The notes below the pieces were generated by a model. The model made no database searches, was not told the origin of the DNA, and saw only the letters and a list, made by a program, of their open reading frames with translations. Made by a program: the position numbers and the translations under genes. This document shows positions 9,840 through 20,154 of a stretch of DNA of 64,000 bases, in pieces. How positions within the stretch are numbered: the first letter of the stretch is position 1; every line of letters starts with the position of its first letter. The DNA is from Liquorilactobacillus cacaonum DSM 21116 (lineage in GTDB: Bacteria; Bacillota; Bacilli; Lactobacillales; Lactobacillaceae), in the NCBI RefSeq assembly GCF_001436735.1, contig NZ_AYZE01000014.1, forward strand, positions 390,673-454,672, in the 5' to 3' direction.

Positions 9840-10463
9840 TTATTTTAAGGGTATTGCAAGAGTGAAATGAAATTTATTATTCTGTAAGTCAATTGTTTTG
9901 GCTTTAATACTAATTCCTTTGGCTGTTGCAAAGTGATTAAGATTCAACTTGATCTTATCATGCTTAGCATCAATCGTTATCCCATTGTTTAATTTATAAT
10001 TATTTTTTACATAATTTAAAATAAATGATGAAGGTGCACTCAAAGATCCAATGCTTACCCCTTTTGCAAGTAATACAATATTACCATCTGTTGTAACTTT
10101 AGGAACTGTATAAAGTGAAAAAGATACATTTTGACCCAAGATTTGAGTGGTTCCTACCATTATAGCTTCGGAGCTTCCTACAAAAAAGCGGTATTTAATA
10201 TTCTTATTTTTTTGTTGCTTTTTTAAGTAATAATTAATTGTCCCGTTTAGTTGCTTTCTATTCATTTGGACATCAATTGTTGTATAGGAACTTAATTTTG
10301 AAGTTTTCTCAATGACTTCTTTTTGTTGTTCTGACTGTGTAGTTATCTGCTTATAAATAAATAGAGTAGATCCCAGAATTATTGCTAAAAGAACAATAAA
10401 AGCCCACTTCCAGTAATTAATTAAATTTTTTTCCTTTTTTGGCCTTTTTAATCCACTCATCAT
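9840..10463 (-). CDS. YpmS-like membrane-anchored protein (DUF2140)
   Basis: A 207-residue protein with a short basic cytoplasmic N-terminus, one membrane segment (about 19-40) and an extracellular domain of the YpmS/DUF2140 type. The function is unknown. Its ATG overlaps the stop of the upstream lipase gene as ATGA, so the two are translationally coupled, the same pairing as ypmR-ypmS in B. subtilis. That constant pairing suggests a shared extracytoplasmic role, which is inference only. Confidence 0.85.
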   Translation of the reverse strand: MMSGLKRPKKEKNLINYWKWAFIVLLAIILGSTLFIYKQITTQSEQQKEVIEKTSKLSSYTTIDVQMNRKQLNGTINYYLKKQQKNKNIKYRFFVGSSEAIMVGTTQILGQNVSFSLYTVPKVTTDGNIVLLAKGVSIGSLSAPSSFILNYVKNNYKLNNGITIDAKHDKIKLNLNHFATAKGISIKAKTIDLQNNKFHFTLAIPLK

Positions 10464-11407
10464 TTATTCACCTTATTTAACCAAGAATTTTTATAGTTTA
10501 TCATTTTTTTGTATAACTGTTCTGTCATATAATTATACCCTTTTAAATTTGGATGGAAATGGTCATAAGCAGATAAGTAATCATTCTTTTCTTTTTTGTT
10601 AGAAACAATTGCTGCAAGTTTATTGCCATCTAGACTATTCAAATCAGTCACAGTAGTTGTTTTTAGCTGCGCGGTTTTTCCAATGTATTGGCCTTCAGAT
10701 AATTGCTTATTTATTTGTACCAAATGCATCCCCTTTTTTTTGATAATCACTTGTCTGGTTGTATTATTCCACTCATTAGTATACTTTTGTAACTGTGTCA
10801 ACCTAGGAAAATATACAAAGAACGGATTGTATATCTCAAAAATAAAAACTGGAGCATTTGCATTGTATATCCTAATAGATTGCAATAAATTGTTTAATTT
10901 ATAAGCATAAGTTTTTTTTGCACTTGGCATAACTTTAGCTAATTCATCAGAAGATAAAGAATTAAAATTTTTTTGTAAAGTTTGCATTAAATCATTACCA
11001 CCAACTGTTAGTACAATTATATCCGCACTCTTTAATTCCTTTTGCATTTCCTTACTTTCTTGAAGTCGTGCCAGTATCTGATCACTTCTGTCACCTGATT
11101 TACCAAAATTATTTGTTAACACTTTTAAATGTGTATATTCTTTTTGTAATTTCTGCTGAATAAGATAGACATAGCCGCCATTATTGGTAGAATCACCGAC
11201 CCCTTGTGTTAGAGAGTCTCCTAATGCAAAAAGATTAACTTTCTTTTTTTTCTTAATTTGTTTTTTTACTTCAGAATTGTTAGTCTGCTGCTGAGTATTT
11301 TTTATTGGTGTCTTTGAACCAAAGATTGATAAAAGAGCAAAATAAACTACAAAAGAAAGCAGTGCACAAATTATAACGGTAATAAAGTTTTTAATAATTT
11401 TATTCAA
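10460..11407 (-). CDS. SGNH/GDSL-family lipase/esterase (YpmR-like)
   Basis: Predicted extracellular, membrane-tethered hydrolase. The chosen 315-residue form has one N-terminal membrane segment, a lysine-rich stretch (QIKKKKK) and then the SGNH blocks: nucleophile Ser in FALGDSLTQG, GGNDLMQ, and the Asp/His pair in DHFHPN. I chose TTG at 11407 because AAAGGA sits eight bases upstream; the frame can be extended to TTG 11431, which lacks a spaced ribosome site. A TGCTATAAT promoter element lies 43 bases upstream. The substrate is unknown. The gene is coupled to ypmS by a four-base overlap. Confidence 0.88.
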   Translation of the reverse strand: MNKIIKNFITVIICALLSFVVYFALLSIFGSKTPIKNTQQQTNNSEVKKQIKKKKKVNLFALGDSLTQGVGDSTNNGGYVYLIQQKLQKEYTHLKVLTNNFGKSGDRSDQILARLQESKEMQKELKSADIIVLTVGGNDLMQTLQKNFNSLSSDELAKVMPSAKKTYAYKLNNLLQSIRIYNANAPVFIFEIYNPFFVYFPRLTQLQKYTNEWNNTTRQVIIKKKGMHLVQINKQLSEGQYIGKTAQLKTTTVTDLNSLDGNKLAAIVSNKKEKNDYLSAYDHFHPNLKGYNYMTEQLYKKMINYKNSWLNKVNK

Positions 11408-11449
11408 TAAAAAATCCTTTCTAGTACCCAAAGAAGTATAAACGCTATT

Positions 11450-11458
11450 ATTATAGCA
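11450..11458 (-). promoter_or_regulatory. Extended -10 promoter element for ypmR-ypmS-yozE-ctpA
   Basis: The minus strand reads TGCTATAAT, a perfect extended -10. The -35 position is poor, as is common for extended -10 promoters. It lies just after the dfrA terminator and just before ypmR. Confidence 0.55.
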
Positions 11459-11533
11459 AAGTTTTGCTCTATTTCATAATGTTATTTAACTTTTTATTGT
11501 CTTTTAACTTTTAACATTTAAGAAATTATAGTA

Positions 11534-11581
11534 AAAAAATCTAGGCCTAGGTCAAAATATGCCCTTGACCCAAGTCTAGAT
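11534..11581 (-). terminator. Terminator after dfrA (repeat-family hairpin)
   Basis: On the minus strand TCTAGACTTGGGTCAA pairs imperfectly with TTTGACCTAGGCCTAGA and is followed by seven T. It ends the dapB-cca-uup-thyA-dfrA operon. The arms carry the GGTCAA / TTGACC core shared by several terminators in this window. Confidence 0.8.
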
Positions 11582-11627
11582 ATGTTCTTGTCATACATTC
11601 GATAATTCAAATGCATTATTTTTGACC

Positions 11628-12137
11628 TTACTGACTTATTCCTTTTCTTTGGTACACTTCAAAAACATGCGGATATTTATTTTTTTCATCAACTGTACCG
11701 TTTTTCTTCGTAATCAATTCAAATAATTTTTCATCAATAATTGGCATCTTTGTATCTCCTGGAAAAATAGAATTGATGCGCGTAACGTACAAAAAATCTA
11801 CTTTGTCCGCAAATTCAGCAAACAAAGAAGCTCCACCTATAATAAAAATCAAATCTTTTTGTTCAATCACTGAAGACAAATCATCAATATTATTCATCAC
11901 TGTGATGCGATCATCATCTTTAAACTTTGTTTTTAGATCTATTGAATTTGTTAGAACAAAATGATGTCTTTGTGGTAAAAGTCCTGGAAAGCTATCAAAT
12001 GTTTTGCGTCCCATCACAATTGGATGGTTCTTAGTTATTTTTTTAAAATATGCTAAATCAGCAGGTAGGTGCCATGGCAAGTGTCCATTTAAACCTATGT
12101 GATGTTCTTTATCTTCAGCCCAAATATATGCTAACAT
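11628..12137 (-). CDS. dfrA: Dihydrofolate reductase
   Basis: Reduces dihydrofolate to tetrahydrofolate with NADPH and so regenerates the cofactor oxidised by ThyA. The 169-residue protein has the family signatures: IWAEDKEHHIGLNGHLPWHL at the N-terminus with the Trp/Asp-containing folate site, VMGRKTFDSFP, and IIGGASLFAEF for NADPH. AAGGAGGGAAAAC precedes the ATG. It lies 25 bases after thyA, the usual coupling of the two enzymes. Confidence 0.96.
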   Translation of the reverse strand: MLAYIWAEDKEHHIGLNGHLPWHLPADLAYFKKITKNHPIVMGRKTFDSFPGLLPQRHHFVLTNSIDLKTKFKDDDRITVMNNIDDLSSVIEQKDLIFIIGGASLFAEFADKVDFLYVTRINSIFPGDTKMPIIDEKLFELITKKNGTVDEKNKYPHVFEVYQRKGISQ

Positions 12138-12162
12138 TTTGTTTTCCCTCCTTCAGACTCCC

Positions 12163-13119
12163 TTAAACGGCAACAGGTGCCTTAATTGCAGGAGCTGGAT
12201 CATAATTTTCTACCTTGATATCAGACATTTCAAAATCAAAAATACTCTTTTTTTCAGGATTCAACCATAGTTTTGGTGAATTTTTGGGAGTTCGCGTTAA
12301 TTGTTTTTTAACCTGTTCAAAATGGTTATTATAAATATGTGCATCTCCTAAAGTATGAACAAATTCCCCCACCTGAAGACCAGTTTCATGTGCTATTAAA
12401 TGTGTCAATAAAGCATAACTAGCAATATTAAAAGGTACACCTAAAAAAACATCAGCACTACGTTGGTAGAGTTGGCAGCTCAACTTTCCGTCAACTACAT
12501 AAAATTGAAATAGCGTATGGCATGGGGGAAGTGCACTATTTGGTACATCTTCTGGATTCCAAGCTGAGACGATTAACCTTCTTGAATCTGGTGTATTTTT
12601 AATACCATCTATCACATTTTGAATTTGATCAATTACTTGTCCATCTCGGGTTTTCCAATGACGCCACTGTGCTCCATAAACATCTCCTAAATCACCGTAC
12701 TTCTCACAGAAATCATCATCAGTCAAGATTCGCTCACAAAATATTTTTTTTTGCTTGTTATATTCATCTGCAAAAGCTGTATCAATAAGTGATTTTCTTC
12801 CGAAATCTGTCATGTCAGGACCAGTATATTCATTACTTGAAACCCATTTTTTAAAAGCCCACTCATCCCAAATGTGATTTTTGTGTTGTAATAAGAATCG
12901 GATATTAGTGTCACCACGTAAAAACCAAAGAAGCTCACTTTTTACTAATCCAAATGCAACCTTTTTAGTTGTCAAAAGAGGAAATCCTTGACTTAAATCA
13001 AAACGCATTTGATATCCAAATAAACTTTTAGTTCCTGTTCCCGTGCGATCTCCTTTTTGTTGTCCCTTCTCCAAAATATCAGTAATAAGTTGTAGATACG
13101 GAGCTTCAAGAATAGCCAT
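12163..13119 (-). CDS. thyA: Thymidylate synthase (ThyA)
   Basis: Methylates dUMP to dTMP with methylene-tetrahydrofolate. The 318-residue protein has nucleophile Cys200 in [10 protein letters not shown], the phosphate-binding RR pair near 180, and [17 protein letters not shown]. It is about 50 residues longer than E. coli ThyA; the extra segment (about 90-140) is the insertion known from L. casei thymidylate synthase. TTGGAGGA lies upstream of the ATG. The operon continues directly into dfrA. Confidence 0.97.
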   Translation of the reverse strand: MAILEAPYLQLITDILEKGQQKGDRTGTGTKSLFGYQMRFDLSQGFPLLTTKKVAFGLVKSELLWFLRGDTNIRFLLQHKNHIWDEWAFKKWVSSNEYTGPDMTDFGRKSLIDTAFADEYNKQKKIFCERILTDDDFCEKYGDLGDVYGAQWRHWKTRDGQVIDQIQNVIDGIKNTPDSRRLIVSAWNPEDVPNSALPPCHTLFQFYVVDGKLSCQLYQRSADVFLGVPFNIASYALLTHLIAHETGLQVGEFVHTLGDAHIYNNHFEQVKKQLTRTPKNSPKLWLNPEKKSIFDFEMSDIKVENYDPAPAIKAPVAV

Positions 13120-13136
13120 AAATGTTCCTCCAATTT

Positions 13137-15026
13137 TTATTGTTCGAATTGACTTAAATATTCCCAGCGGCTCATTTTATCATCAATTAACCGGTCATGT
13201 TCATCAATTTGTTTTTGCAATTCTGCCAATTTGTTGTAGTTTGTTCCATCAGTACTAGCCATTTGTTCGGATAAAACATCTTTTTCATTTTCTAAAGTAT
13301 CGATTAAATTTTCAATTTTTTCAAATTCGATTTTTTCCGCATAAGTTAATTTTGATTTTTCATTTTTGGGATTCTTCTCAGATGGACTAACACTTTGTTT
13401 TATTTTTTCTTTCTGATGTTTTTCAAAATTTTGATTTTTGCTTAAATAATCGGTAAAAGCTCCTGTAAAACGTTCAATTCTTCCATTTCCTTGAAAAATC
13501 AACAAATCATTTGCAACTTTATCAAGGAAATAACGATCATGAGAAACTGTGATTACTGTGCCATTAAAATTACTAACGTAGTCTTCCAAGACTGTCAAAG
13601 TAGCTATATCAAGGTCATTTGTGGGTTCATCTAAAATTAAAACATTGGGTGCACTCATCAATAATTTTAAGAGATAAAGTCTTCGCTTTTCTCCACCGGA
13701 TAATTTTCTAATCAAAGTTCCGTGCATGAAGCGTGGAAAAAGAAACTGTTCAAGTAACTGCGTTGTGCTAACCTGTTGTCCATAGCGATCAGTTACACTT
13801 TGCGCAATCTCATTTAAATAACTAATCATTCTTTTATCTTCTGGAATTTTTTCTGTTTGCTGTGTGTAATATGCAATTCGAACTGTTTCACCAATTTCTA
13901 AAATACCATTATCCAGGGCAATGTTTCCTGTCAGTGCATTCAAAAAACTTGATTTTCCGGCACCATTTGCACCTGTGATACCAATTCGATCACCCGCTTG
14001 AATTAGCATATCGAATTTTTGCATAATTACATGGTTGGCAATGGTTAGGGAAGCATTTTTTAGCTGAATAACTTTTTTTCCTAATCGTTGCTGACCTAAA
14101 GAAATATCAACTGCACCCTCATCTTTTGTACTTTTAAGATTTTCTTCAAGTGTGTTAAAACTATTGATTCTTGCTTGTTGTTTTGTTGTTCTGGCTTTTG
14201 CACCAGTACGCATCCAAGCGAGTTCTTTTTTATATAATTGTTGTTGTTTGTGTTCAAAATCTGCTTCTTTTTGAACACGTTGAGCTTTTTGTTCGACATA
14301 GCTCTGATAATTTCCTTGGTATGGATAAAGGCTTCCAAAAGATAACTCTAGAATTTGAGTTGCTATTTGATCCAAAAAATAACGATCGTGGGTAACTACC
14401 AGTAATGCTCCTTTGTAATTAACTAAATAATCTTGTAACCAATTAATTGAATCAAAGTCAAGATGGTTAGTAGGTTCATCCAATATAAGTAAGTCTGGTG
14501 CTTGAATTAAAACTTGCGCAAGGCCCACCCGCTTTTTTTGACCACCCGATAGTGTCTTAACAGCAACATCTAGCTGCTCAAGATGTAATTGGCTTAGAAT
14601 GGTTTTTACATCACTTTCAGCACTCCAGGCATCTTCTCTATTCATTGCTGCTTCAGCATTGTCGTAACGCTGCTGTGCTTTTACATCATTTGGATTTAAC
14701 CCATAAAAAGTTAAGGCTTCTTCGTAACTACGAATTGTTTTGAAAATTGGAGCTGCACCATCAAAGATTGCTTCTAACGCAGTAGCATTTTCATCTAGTT
14801 CAGGTATTTGCTTTAAATAACTGATACGATAATTGTTAGGAGCTATTAATTTTCCACTGTCAGCACTATCTTGTTCAGTCAAGACATTCAGAAGAGATGT
14901 TTTTCCTGAACCATTTGTTCCAATTAAACCAATTCTGTCATGTTCATTTATCAAAAAATTCAAGTTTTCAAAAAGTGTTTTTTCTCCATATGTTTTGCTC
15001 AAATTTTCAACACGTAATGTCTGCAT
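13137..15026 (-). CDS. uup: ABC-F family ATPase, Uup/YfmR type
   Basis: Soluble tandem ABC ATPase that acts on ribosomes rather than as a transporter. The 629-residue protein has two cassettes: Walker A GTNGSGKT (36-43) and GANGAGKS, signatures LSGGQKKR and LSGGEKRR, and Walker [12 protein letters not shown] and [11 protein letters not shown]. The inter-domain linker has [10 protein letters not shown], and a charged coiled-coil C-terminus ends SRWEYLSQF, both typical of Uup. There are no membrane segments. It lies 17 bases before thyA and 18 after cca. A resistance-type ABC-F is less likely, because the C-terminal domain fits Uup. Confidence 0.9.
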   Translation of the reverse strand: MQTLRVENLSKTYGEKTLFENLNFLINEHDRIGLIGTNGSGKTSLLNVLTEQDSADSGKLIAPNNYRISYLKQIPELDENATALEAIFDGAAPIFKTIRSYEEALTFYGLNPNDVKAQQRYDNAEAAMNREDAWSAESDVKTILSQLHLEQLDVAVKTLSGGQKKRVGLAQVLIQAPDLLILDEPTNHLDFDSINWLQDYLVNYKGALLVVTHDRYFLDQIATQILELSFGSLYPYQGNYQSYVEQKAQRVQKEADFEHKQQQLYKKELAWMRTGAKARTTKQQARINSFNTLEENLKSTKDEGAVDISLGQQRLGKKVIQLKNASLTIANHVIMQKFDMLIQAGDRIGITGANGAGKSSFLNALTGNIALDNGILEIGETVRIAYYTQQTEKIPEDKRMISYLNEIAQSVTDRYGQQVSTTQLLEQFLFPRFMHGTLIRKLSGGEKRRLYLLKLLMSAPNVLILDEPTNDLDIATLTVLEDYVSNFNGTVITVSHDRYFLDKVANDLLIFQGNGRIERFTGAFTDYLSKNQNFEKHQKEKIKQSVSPSEKNPKNEKSKLTYAEKIEFEKIENLIDTLENEKDVLSEQMASTDGTNYNKLAELQKQIDEHDRLIDDKMSRWEYLSQFEQ

Positions 15027-15044
15027 TTCTTCACTCTTTTTCTA

Positions 15045-16253
15045 TTAATTATTCTTATTTTCTAATGCCAGTTCTTTAAGAACAGCTAACTCATTTGGAA
15101 GCTCACCACAAACCACTTTTTTTTCAATTTTTGATAAAATATTACCTAAAAAAGGGCCAGGAACAAAATCTAATTCTTTAATTAAAATTCCACCGTTAAT
15201 CACAAGCTCTTTTCTATTTTTGATTGGCAACATTTCGTAATTTTGGCGGATTATCGAAATATCTCTCTCAAAACCCAATAATTTAGCAACTTCATTTGCA
15301 ATTTCAAAAGATTGTATCCCAATAGTATAAAGATCCCAATCATTAACTTGGTTTTGTTTGAGTAAAGAAGTAGCTAAAAAAGACCTTTCAACACGTGCTA
15401 TTAAGTCATTTGAGCATTTCCAAGACTTCAAAAAAAGGGTTATTTTATTGTAGTCTTGGAAAGATAAGTAACAAAAAAGAGTCCAAGCAACTACTTCATC
15501 TCCAATTTGTAAATTATCTAGTGACAGAATCAATTTCAGAATCTGTTCTTTATCCTCAAGTAAAGGGCAATAACGATAAAGACCGCAATCAACAAAACTT
15601 TGTAGCCCCTTCTTAGGATTTTTGCCTAGAAGTAATTTTACCCATTCGACATTGATTCTTTCAACGGCAATTTTTTTAAGCAACTTTGAATTTGTTGTAA
15701 TTGCATTAAGTGTTTTTGATTCTATATCAAAATCTAATTGACTAGCAAAACGTACCGTTCTCATCATTCGAAGTGCATCTTCATGATACCTTTCGTTGGG
15801 ATTCCCTACGGCTCTAATCACTTTCTTTTTTAAATCATCCAGTCCGTTAAATAGATCTATAATCTCACCATCTAAATTAAGTGCCAATGCATTAATTGTT
15901 AAATCACGTCGCTTTAAGTCTTCAGCAAGCGAGCGTACAAATTTGACACTGTCAGGGCGACGGTAGTCTTGATAAGTGGACTCAGTCCTAAAGGTGGTTA
16001 CCTCATATCCTTCTCCATGATCAAGGATAGTGACAGTTCCATGTTCTATTCCTGTATCAATGGTTTTCTTAAATATGTGTTTAATTTCAGCAGGATAAGC
16101 ACTTGTAGCAATATCAACATCGTGTAGTGGTAATTCAAGTAGTGTATCACGTACGCTACCTCCGACAAAGTAAGCAAGAAATCCAGCTTCACAAATTTTG
16201 TCAAGAATTATTTTAGCTTTCTGAAATTCAAGTGGTAATTTTACTAATCTCAT
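15045..16253 (-). CDS. cca: CCA tRNA nucleotidyltransferase
   Basis: Adds or repairs the CCA 3' end of tRNAs. The 402-residue protein shows the class II nucleotidyltransferase head: GGSVRDTLL with the metal-binding DVD at 45-47, [11 protein letters not shown], and [15 protein letters not shown] for base and tRNA binding. The start overlaps the dapB stop as ATGA. It is complete, and the length matches Bacillus and Lactobacillus enzymes. Confidence 0.95.
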   Translation of the reverse strand: MRLVKLPLEFQKAKIILDKICEAGFLAYFVGGSVRDTLLELPLHDVDIATSAYPAEIKHIFKKTIDTGIEHGTVTILDHGEGYEVTTFRTESTYQDYRRPDSVKFVRSLAEDLKRRDLTINALALNLDGEIIDLFNGLDDLKKKVIRAVGNPNERYHEDALRMMRTVRFASQLDFDIESKTLNAITTNSKLLKKIAVERINVEWVKLLLGKNPKKGLQSFVDCGLYRYCPLLEDKEQILKLILSLDNLQIGDEVVAWTLFCYLSFQDYNKITLFLKSWKCSNDLIARVERSFLATSLLKQNQVNDWDLYTIGIQSFEIANEVAKLLGFERDISIIRQNYEMLPIKNRKELVINGGILIKELDFVPGPFLGNILSKIEKKVVCGELPNELAVLKELALENKNN

Positions 16254-17038
16254 AGCAAGTTCTCAAGTCCTATGAGTAATTCATTATAAGCACCAATTTT
16301 TTTAACGGCAACTTCAACTCCTGACATAAAGGAAATACGATCAAAGGAATCTTGACGAATTGTCAATGCTTCCCCTTTTCCACCAAATAGGACTTGTTCA
16401 TGGGCAACATATCCAGGTAAACGAACACTATGAATTCGCATGCCTTCATAATCTGCACCACGTGCGCCAAGCAAACTTTCTTTTTCTTCTGGGTTACCTT
16501 GGATTTTTTGCTTGCGAACCTCTGCAATCATTTTTGCAGTATTTAAGGCGGTTCCACTAGGAGCATCTAACTTATTATCATGATGCATTTCAATTATTTC
16601 AACATCAGGCAAATATTTTGCAGCATGTTGTGCAAATTGCATCAATAAAACGGCTGAAATTCCAAAGTTTGGAGCAATTAAACCACCAGTAGTTTTTTCT
16701 ATAGCAATTTTTTTTAAGTTGTCAACTTGTTCACTAGTCAAACCTGTAGTACCAATTACAGGGGAAATTTTATTCATAAGAGCAAATTTAGCATTTTCAT
16801 ATACCGAAGATGGTGAAGTAAAATCAATCCAAACATCGGTATTTTCTGTATTAATTTCACTTGTTTTTGTATAGACTGGAATATCCATGTTTTTAAACTC
16901 AAGAATTTCATTAATATTTTTCTCAGTTGCATTTGGATCATATACGCCCGTTAACTCAAAATCTGTGTTTTGGATAACCATCTTTGTAGTTGTATTTCCC
17001 ATTCGTCCTTTAAAACCGGCCACTAAAACTTTAATCAT
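16250..17038 (-). CDS. dapB: 4-hydroxy-tetrahydrodipicolinate reductase (DapB)
   Basis: NAD(P)H-dependent reductase of the lysine/diaminopimelate pathway, which also supplies the cell-wall cross-linking residue. The 262-residue protein has the nucleotide-binding GFKGRMG (8-14) and the catalytic [20 protein letters not shown] lies eight bases before the ATG. It is the first gene of a dapB-cca-uup-thyA-dfrA operon; no other dap or lys gene is in the window. The promoter is described at 17074. Confidence 0.95.
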   Translation of the reverse strand: MIKVLVAGFKGRMGNTTTKMVIQNTDFELTGVYDPNATEKNINEILEFKNMDIPVYTKTSEINTENTDVWIDFTSPSSVYENAKFALMNKISPVIGTTGLTSEQVDNLKKIAIEKTTGGLIAPNFGISAVLLMQFAQHAAKYLPDVEIIEMHHDNKLDAPSGTALNTAKMIAEVRKQKIQGNPEEKESLLGARGADYEGMRIHSVRLPGYVAHEQVLFGGKGEALTIRQDSFDRISFMSGVEVAVKKIGAYNELLIGLENLL

Positions 17039-17073
17039 ACTATCATCCTCTTCACTTTTGTTTATTCTTATTC

Positions 17074-17082
17074 ATTCTAACA
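17074..17082 (-). promoter_or_regulatory. Extended -10 promoter element for dapB operon
   Basis: The minus strand reads TGTTAGAAT 36 bases before the dapB ATG, an extended -10 with a weak -35. It faces the oppositely oriented promoter at 17085-17112, and the two lie within 40 bases. Confidence 0.5.
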
Positions 17083-17084
17083 GA

Positions 17085-17112
17085 TTGTGGACTTACCTGC
17101 ATCTGCTAGAAT
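17085..17112 (+). promoter_or_regulatory. Promoter for divergent yitT-like gene
   Basis: TTGTGG, a 16-base spacer and TAGAAT preceded by TGC (an extended -10). It points to the gene starting at 17209 and is back-to-back with the dapB promoter. It leaves a leader of roughly 90 bases. Confidence 0.5.
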
Positions 17113-17208
17113 AATGAAATTCTCCTTAGCAAGTACTCACGTATGCATTTTTTTCTTAAAAGTTATGTTATGCTCTTAGAAGATACTAAGTTTTTGGAGG
17201 TAAGAAAG

Positions 17209-18096
17209 ATGTATTCAACTGATTCAAAAGTTCGTCTAATTGATTTTATTATGATTGCTTTTGGCTGTGGGATGTATGCTTTTGGTTTTGTAATGATAAA
17301 TATCAGTAACAATCTTGCTGAAGGCGGAGTGACAGGAATTTCACTTATAACACGCTATTGGCTGCATATTGATCCAGCATTTACTACACTTGCAATTAAT
17401 ATTCCATTGGTTATCATAGGATATCGATATTTAGGTAAAAAAGCACTTATTTACACCGTATATGGCACTGTCTCACTTTCAATTTTTATTTGGTTATGGC
17501 AAAGGCTTCCATTTTCAATTGATATTCACCATGATTTGTTTATAGCTGGAATTTTGGCTGGAGTACTTGGTGGTATTGGGTCTGGAATTGTTTATCGTTT
17601 CGGTGGTACAACTGGTGGTGCAGATATTGTTGCCCGAATTCTAGAAAAAAAACAAGGTGTCGCTATGGGACGTACACTCTTAATGTTGGATTGTATTGTC
17701 TTAACTGCTTCCTTAAGTTACGTTGATCTTAGGAGAATGATGTACACATTGTTAGCCTCTTATGTATTTTCCAAGATTGTTAATTTTACCCTTGAGGGAG
17801 CATATACTGCTCGTGGTGTTATCATTATGAGTAACGAATATGAAAAAATTACAAAAGATATTATGGATATTTTGGAACGTGGTGTCAGTCATTTACAAGC
17901 CACTGGGGCTTACTCTAATGAGACAAGACAAGCTATTTATTGTGTTGTTAGTCCTAGCGAATTGATGACATTAAAACATATTGTCGCTAAGTATGATGAA
18001 AAAGCTTTTGTTTCTGTTTTAACAGTCAATGAAGTCTTTGGAGAAGGTTTTAGTTATGCGATTCCTAAGAAAAGAATCTTTAAATTAAAAAAATAA
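17209..18096 (+). CDS. YitT family membrane protein (DUF161/DUF2179)
   Basis: A 295-residue integral membrane protein with about five or six hydrophobic segments (residues 10-180) followed by a soluble C-terminal DUF2179 domain. The glycine-rich GGTTGGADIVARIL is typical of the YitT family. The family is thought to be a transporter group, but no substrate is known. GGAGG eight bases before ATG 17209 fixes the start and excludes a longer frame that begins at 17143. It is one of few plus-strand genes. A second member lies at 62361-63236. Confidence 0.88.
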   Translation: MYSTDSKVRLIDFIMIAFGCGMYAFGFVMINISNNLAEGGVTGISLITRYWLHIDPAFTTLAINIPLVIIGYRYLGKKALIYTVYGTVSLSIFIWLWQRLPFSIDIHHDLFIAGILAGVLGGIGSGIVYRFGGTTGGADIVARILEKKQGVAMGRTLLMLDCIVLTASLSYVDLRRMMYTLLASYVFSKIVNFTLEGAYTARGVIIMSNEYEKITKDIMDILERGVSHLQATGAYSNETRQAIYCVVSPSELMTLKHIVAKYDEKAFVSVLTVNEVFGEGFSYAIPKKRIFKLKK

Positions 18097-18129
18097 CATT
18101 TCATAGTTTGTCTTATTTAATCACAAAAG

Positions 18130-18178
18130 CCCAGCAATCAAAATTTGTAATTGTACATTTTGATTACCGGGTTTTTTA
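18130..18178. terminator. Bidirectional terminator between the YitT gene and the TPR gene
   Basis: CCCAGCAATCAAAAT pairs with ATTTTGATTACCGGG with two mismatches. It is followed by TTTTTT on the plus strand and, in reverse, by a CTTTT stretch. It can end the plus-strand YitT gene and the minus-strand TPR gene that converge here. A weaker minus-strand hairpin (AAGCTA...TAGCCTT) lies at 18197-18217. Confidence 0.8.
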
Positions 18179-18222
18179 TAATTTTTTAAAGTAGTAAGGC
18201 TACAGATTAAATTTGACCTAGC

Positions 18223-19488
18223 TTAAAAATTTTCTAGCAATTCATCTTCAAACTCTTGCATATCTAAATCATCTGGCACTAATCTAAGATATTGTGCCAC
18301 ATTTTCACGAGCCTCTTCAAGATTACCAACTCGCCGATTCAAAATCGCAAATTCTCTGATAAAGGTCGGATTATCATCGTATACTCGACTAGCCGATTCA
18401 TAGTATTTGATAGCTTTAGTATCATTATCAAGCGCACTATACGCTTTTCCTAAATTCCAATAAATCTGTGGGTCAATTTCATTATTTTGGATAAATGAAC
18501 TTAAAAAATCAATTGTTTCTTGATATTTTTGCCGACTAACCAACAAATTGCTATATTGAATCACAATTGTTAAGTTATCAGGATCAATTTCAAGAGCTTT
18601 TTCAAGATATGTCTGTGCACTTTCAACTTGCTGTAGTTTTAAGGAAACCGAACTTGCTTGCTCATAAAGTTTAATATTATACTGGTCAACGCTAAGCCCC
18701 TCTTGTAATGTTTCAAGTGCTTCATTTAACAAGCCTTGTTGTTCATATGCTATCGCAAGGTAGGGATATAAGGTCGTATAATCTTTATAGTTACTTTTAA
18801 GCTTAACAAAATTTTTGATAGCTTCTTCATAGTTTTTGACTTGAAGTTGGGTAAATGCAATTTGAAATCTCGCATCCGGACTAATTTGTTTGTCATTTAA
18901 TTGGTCAAAGTAACCAAGCGCTTGTTCAAATTTCCCGACTTCAGCGTAACATTGTCCAAGTCGTTGTACCATAGACACACTAGCTAACTGAGTAAACCCT
19001 AATTTAACTAATGTGAGATAAGATTCAATTGCTTTACCAAATTTCTTTGTACTAAAATAAAATTCTGCTAAACCAAAAATAACTGCTTCTTCATCAGGTG
19101 CAAGTTGCAACGCTTCAAGTAACTTATGCTCACTAACTTCTAGCAGTCCTTGTGTCTGGTACAAATCCGCTGCAACTAAAAGTGAGTTCACATAGGCATC
19201 AGATTCAGGTTTTATTGCAGACAAGTATTCAAGAGCTTCTTCATCATGTCCATCGCTAACAGCAAGATCTGCTAATTGTGCACGCAAAATATCTTCATTC
19301 GGGAACTTAGCTAATAACGATTGGTAAGCTTTTTTAGCAAAATTAGAAAAGCCTAGCATATATAAATCTTCTGCTAAATTATATATTTCTTCGGCATCAG
19401 ATTCTTTGAGCACCTGGTTAAAAAGTTCAGTTGCTTTTTCAATTTTTCCATCTTCAATTAGATTAATTACATTTTCAGAACGGTTCAT
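18223..19488 (-). CDS. Tetratricopeptide repeat protein (YpiA-like)
   Basis: A 421-residue soluble protein built of about ten TPR units with the usual A/G/Y/P spacing (for example GLAEFYFSTKKFGKAIESYLT and YLEKALEIDPDN). There is no signal peptide or membrane segment. It resembles B. subtilis YpiA, of unknown function; TPR arrays normally bind partner proteins. TATAAT at about 19537-19542 on the minus strand gives a likely -10, with AAAAGGGGAA before the ATG. It lies after HU, from which it is separated by a terminator. Confidence 0.85.
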   Translation of the reverse strand: MNRSENVINLIEDGKIEKATELFNQVLKESDAEEIYNLAEDLYMLGFSNFAKKAYQSLLAKFPNEDILRAQLADLAVSDGHDEEALEYLSAIKPESDAYVNSLLVAADLYQTQGLLEVSEHKLLEALQLAPDEEAVIFGLAEFYFSTKKFGKAIESYLTLVKLGFTQLASVSMVQRLGQCYAEVGKFEQALGYFDQLNDKQISPDARFQIAFTQLQVKNYEEAIKNFVKLKSNYKDYTTLYPYLAIAYEQQGLLNEALETLQEGLSVDQYNIKLYEQASSVSLKLQQVESAQTYLEKALEIDPDNLTIVIQYSNLLVSRQKYQETIDFLSSFIQNNEIDPQIYWNLGKAYSALDNDTKAIKYYESASRVYDDNPTFIREFAILNRRVGNLEEARENVAQYLRLVPDDLDMQEFEDELLENF

Positions 19489-19576
19489 AAATTCCCCTTT
19501 TTATTAAAAATAAAAATACAGTTAACATTGAAATTAGATTATACTAGATAACACACAAAAATCGATATTTTTAACA

Positions 19577-19618
19577 AAAAAAAGACTGCAACCAAACATA
19601 AGTTTAGAAACAGCCCTT
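19577..19618 (-). terminator. Terminator after HU gene
   Basis: The minus-strand hairpin GGGCTGTTTCTAAAC / GTTTGGTTGCAGTC, with small mismatches, is followed by eight T. Confidence 0.78.
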
Positions 19619-19638
19619 TGACGAATAAGTATTAGTGC

Positions 19639-19914
19639 TTATTTAACAGCCTCTTTTAAAGCCTTACCTGGCTTAAATGCAGGAACTTTACTTGCAGGAA
19701 TTTGAATTTCCTTACCAGTTTGTGGGTTGCGACCTTTACGAGCTGCACGTTCACGTACTTCGAAGTTACCAAATCCAATCAATTGAACCTTTTCGCCTTC
19801 TGCTAATGTAGCTTGAATTGTTTCAAAAACTGCGTCAACAGCAGTAGTTGCATCTTTTTTTGTTAAACCTGTCTTTGTTGCAACTGTTTCGATTAATTGT
19901 GCTTTGTTTGCCAT
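19639..19914 (-). CDS. hup: DNA-binding protein HU
   Basis: Small histone-like protein that bends and compacts DNA. The 91-residue product starts [16 protein letters not shown] and contains the DNA-binding beta-arm signature [20 protein letters not shown] (about 46-65). I chose ATG 19914 because GAGGAGGTG lies just upstream; a longer frame from 19947 would contain that site. Two good promoters lie upstream, as fits a highly expressed gene, and a strong terminator lies downstream, so it is probably monocistronic. Confidence 0.97.
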   Translation of the reverse strand: MANKAQLIETVATKTGLTKKDATTAVDAVFETIQATLAEGEKVQLIGFGNFEVRERAARKGRNPQTGKEIQIPASKVPAFKPGKALKEAVK

Positions 19915-19985
19915 GTGTTTCACCTCCTCATAAGAAGAAATAGGCACAGATATAAATTTTTATCTGCTGGCGTAATTTCGCCCTT

Positions 19986-20013
19986 GTTATAATGACGAAA
20001 CAATGACTAACAA
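19986..20013 (-). promoter_or_regulatory. Proximal promoter of HU gene
   Basis: On the minus strand TTGTTA, a 16-base spacer and TATAAC. It lies about 70 bases before the HU ATG. Confidence 0.5.
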
Positions 20014-20031
20014 ATCATTATCTCTTTAACT

Positions 20032-20060
20032 AAGATAGCATATAAAGCCTAACATAACAA
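20032..20060 (-). promoter_or_regulatory. Distal promoter of HU gene
   Basis: On the minus strand TTGTTA, a 17-base spacer and TATCTT preceded by TGC (an extended -10). Together with the proximal site it gives HU two start regions. Confidence 0.5.
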
Positions 20061-20154
20061 GGTTTTTCACCTATTTTTATGAACTTTACTGGGTTTTTAA
20101 AATCAATAAAGTTTACTAAAAAGATAGCTTAACATATTGTGTAATTTAATAAAA

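Noticed and set aside
13137..15026. Antibiotic-resistance ABC-F protein
   Set aside because: The inter-domain linker and the coiled-coil C-terminus ending SRWEYLSQF fit the housekeeping Uup/YfmR group.
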